Source: Rhodopseudomonas infernalis (GTDB lineage: Bacteria > Pseudomonadota > Alphaproteobacteria > Rhizobiales > Xanthobacteraceae). Taken from it: DNA of 64,000 nucleotides. The notes below the pieces were generated by a model that saw only the letters and a list, made by a program, of their open reading frames with translations, did no database searches and was not told the origin of the DNA. This document shows positions 62,299 through 64,000 of this stretch, in pieces (position 1 is the first letter of the stretch; each line of letters begins with the position of its first letter). A program made the translations under genes and the position numbers. Where the stretch lies: assembly GCF_022271405.1 (NCBI RefSeq), contig NZ_JAJNAL010000026.1, positions 1-64,000 of the forward strand, read 5' to 3'.

Positions 62299-63748
62299 GC
62301 GCGGCCTGTGCCGCGACCTCGCGCAGCGGCGACAACAGATAATCGATGACGCGGCGCGATCCGGTCTGAATTTCGACGGTGACGGTCATGCCGGGAACTA
62401 GGCTCACCCGCCGGCCATCGATCGCGATCGACTTGAGGGGCAGAGCGATGGTGACGGGAAACACCAACTCGGGCCGGTTGGTCGGCGAACTGGGCGATAG
62501 CCCCGAGGCTTTGGTCGGCGCCGCGGCGTCCGATAGATTCGGCGCATCCCGCAGGTCGACGGCGTCGCTCGACACTTTCGTAACGGTGCCGTCGAGGGTG
62601 CCGTGGCGGGTGAACGGAAAGCTCTCGACCTTGATCACCGCCGGCTGCCCCACGGTCACGAAGCCGATGTCCCGGTTCAGAATCATGGTCTCGATCTCCA
62701 ACGGCGCGTTGCGCGGAACGATCACCATCAGCGGCTGGCTGACCCCCACCACCTGCCCGACTGTGGTGACCGCGAGCTGCTGCACGGTGCCGGAGATCGG
62801 CGCGCGCAACTGCATCCGCGCGTGCCGAACCTGAGCCTTGCCCAGATCCTGCTGCAGTTGTTCGCGCTTGCGCTCTGCGTCGACCAGCTTCTGCATCTGC
62901 TCGGCGACGAATTTGGCGTTGACCTCCGCGATCTTGCTGGCGGTTTGCTGGAGCGTCGCGCCGATCTCGCGAAGCTGGCCTTCGTCATTGGCCTGCGTCA
63001 CCAGTTCGCTCTGATATTGCGTGAGCGCATCGATGATCAGAGCGCGCGACCCCGCGCCCTTGCTCTCCGCGGCCTTGCGGATATCGACCCGTTCCTTGCT
63101 GAGCGCGATCAGCCGGCCCCGCTCAGCAACGCTTCCGTCCAGCCGGGACTGCGCGGCCAGCTGTTGCGCCAGTTGACCTTCGAGCGTCCGCCGGCTGGTG
63201 TCGAGCTGTGCCAGATCGGCGTCCAAGGCGCGCTGCTCGCGGTCGCGGACCGCGGCGCTGATGCCGCCGCCGAACGATGGGATCGCCGCGAACGATACGC
63301 CGCGCGCGGTCTCGATCGCCCACCGGCGCCGGGTCGCCTCCGCCTCGGCGGATTCCAGATCGAGCCGGAGTTTCTCCTGATCGGCCGCGGTTTCGCTGCC
63401 GTCCAATTCGAGCAGTAGGTCCCCCTCGGCCACCTCGCTGCCGTCGCGCACAAACACCGCCAGAACCTTGCCGGGGCCAAGCGGCTGCACCACCTTGGAT
63501 CGACCGACCGGCTGAATCTTGCCCTGCCCCACCGCGTAGATCTCGAGCCGGCCAAGACAGGACCACAGCAGCGCCGCGGCGAACATCGCGCAGATCAGCC
63601 AGATCAGCGCCACCGACACGACGGACAATGGCGTCTCGATGATTTCGAGCGCCGCTGGCAGGAATTCACGGTCCTTCGGCGCGATGATCCGTGGCAACCG
63701 CGCGGCTGTGGCGGTGCCTTGGCTGCCTGCGGGTTTCTGCCCTGCCAT
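62288..63748 (-). CDS. HlyD-family membrane fusion protein of a type I secretion system
   Basis: A 486-residue periplasmic adaptor: N-terminal membrane anchor at about 40-65 (LSVVSVALIWLICAMFAAALLWS), lipoyl-like half motif (GQGKIQPVGRSKVVQPLGPGKVLAVFVRDGSEVAEGDLLLELDGS), a long alpha-helical hairpin at about 110-330 rich in Ala/Glu/Leu heptads, the second lipoyl half (MQLRAPISGTVQQLAVTTVGQVVGVSQPLMVIVP) and a beta-barrel end. It links the inner membrane ABC ATPase to a TolC-type outer membrane channel for secreting a protein, commonly an RTX-type substrate. It starts 9 bases after the ATPase gene on the same strand. Confidence 0.9.
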   Translation of the reverse strand: MAGQKPAGSQGTATAARLPRIIAPKDREFLPAALEIIETPLSVVSVALIWLICAMFAAALLWSCLGRLEIYAVGQGKIQPVGRSKVVQPLGPGKVLAVFVRDGSEVAEGDLLLELDGSETAADQEKLRLDLESAEAEATRRRWAIETARGVSFAAIPSFGGGISAAVRDREQRALDADLAQLDTSRRTLEGQLAQQLAAQSRLDGSVAERGRLIALSKERVDIRKAAESKGAGSRALIIDALTQYQSELVTQANDEGQLREIGATLQQTASKIAEVNAKFVAEQMQKLVDAERKREQLQQDLGKAQVRHARMQLRAPISGTVQQLAVTTVGQVVGVSQPLMVIVPRNAPLEIETMILNRDIGFVTVGQPAVIKVESFPFTRHGTLDGTVTKVSSDAVDLRDAPNLSDAAAPTKASGLSPSSPTNRPELVFPVTIALPLKSIAIDGRRVSLVPGMTVTVEIQTGSRRVIDYLLSPLREVAAQAAHER

Positions 63749-63757
63749 CGATCGCCC

Positions 63758-64000
63758 TCACTTCGCCCGGTGCTCGGCGCCAGCCCGATGCGGCGATCGG
63801 ACCGACTGCTCGTCCGGCGCTGCCGTTCCAGACTGCAGGCGCCACAGCCTGGCGTAAAAGCCTTCGGGCCGCCGGAGCAATTCCTCATGGGTCCCGTCTT
63901 CGACCACGCGGCCGTCCTTGATTGCCACGATCCGATTGCAGATCCGCACCGCGGCGAGCCGATGCGCGATGATGATCACCGTGCGGCCGCGGACGATCTC
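63758..64000 (-). CDS. Type I secretion ABC transporter ATPase, C-terminal part (runs off window)
   Basis: The last 80 codons of an ABC ATPase, entering the window at 64000. The end of the nucleotide-binding domain is visible: [20 protein letters not shown] with the H-loop His, then [15 protein letters not shown] and a ~40-residue tail. Walker A, signature and Walker B motifs lie outside. Its place directly before the HlyD gene fits an HlyB/PrtD-like exporter. The tail after residue RLWRLQ is hydrophilic. Confidence 0.88.
   Translation of the reverse strand, partial: EIVRGRTVIIIAHRLAAVRICNRIVAIKDGRVVEDGTHEELLRRPEGFYARLWRLQSGTAAPDEQSVRSPHRAGAEHRAK

Overview
The window is about 64 kb of high-GC DNA from an alphaproteobacterium of the Bradyrhizobiaceae (Nitrobacteraceae) type, most probably Rhodopseudomonas palustris or a close relative. 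The grounds are a cowN gene (it sustains N2 fixation under CO) behind a sigma-54 promoter, FixJ-type and HWE-type signalling genes, a chromosomal DUF2778 protein, and many copies of the long palindromic intergenic repeats common in this family (starting CGTCATTCCGGGGCGC, CGTCATTGCGAG or CGTCATGGCCGGGC). Species identity is inferred; no rRNA or phylogenetic marker is present.

Layout. 0.4-3.4 kb: small exported proteins, a DUF2778 (L,D-transpeptidase-like) protein and cowN. 3.4-6.7 kb: an IlvD/Edd-type sugar-acid dehydratase and an aldehyde dehydrogenase. 6.9-13.7 kb: a membrane GGDEF-EAL protein, a DMT exporter, an aldo/keto reductase coupled to an intradiol dioxygenase, and a serine beta-lactamase-like hydrolase. 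13.9-27.3 kb: ten genes on the minus strand for activation and degradation of an unidentified acid: two acyl-CoA ligases, enoyl-CoA hydratase, a two-subunit biotin-dependent acyl-CoA carboxylase, a beta-keto acid cleavage enzyme, an AraC regulator, a glutathione transferase and two acyl-CoA dehydrogenases. Repeats lie in most of the gaps. 27.4-34.1 kb: a small cytochrome c, a hybrid histidine kinase, a Gly/Tyr-rich exported protein, a ClpP-fold protein paired with a four-helix membrane protein, and a putative outer membrane protein. 34.9-38.5 kb: acyltransferase-3 and the RNA-binding factor Tex.

38.8-44.8 kb is a signalling locus: a FixJ-like regulator, a receiver domain that has lost its middle, and a 1711-residue kinase-like/ATPase/GAF/histidine kinase protein whose protein-kinase domain lacks the catalytic residues. 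44.9-52.3 kb holds two alpha/beta hydrolases converging on a six-gene minus-strand operon (isochorismatase-like hydrolase, XapX, YtcJ-type amidohydrolase, DoxX, periplasmic VOC protein, alginate-export-type porin). An MFS exporter with a C-terminal monooxygenase-like domain diverges from it. 54-61.8 kb looks stress-related and partly decayed: SDR, an alcohol dehydrogenase stump, DUF4142, small proteins, a Crp/Fnr regulator, an HWE kinase, a broken receiver gene and a PAS hybrid kinase. A tRNA-Lys(CTT) and the end of a type I secretion operon (HlyD adaptor, ABC ATPase running off the window) close the sequence.

The least explained parts are the carboxylase/cleavage-enzyme cluster, the pseudokinase-histidine kinase locus with its coupled receiver remnant, and the XapX/amidohydrolase operon. 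No CRISPR array, prophage, integrase or intact insertion sequence was seen.
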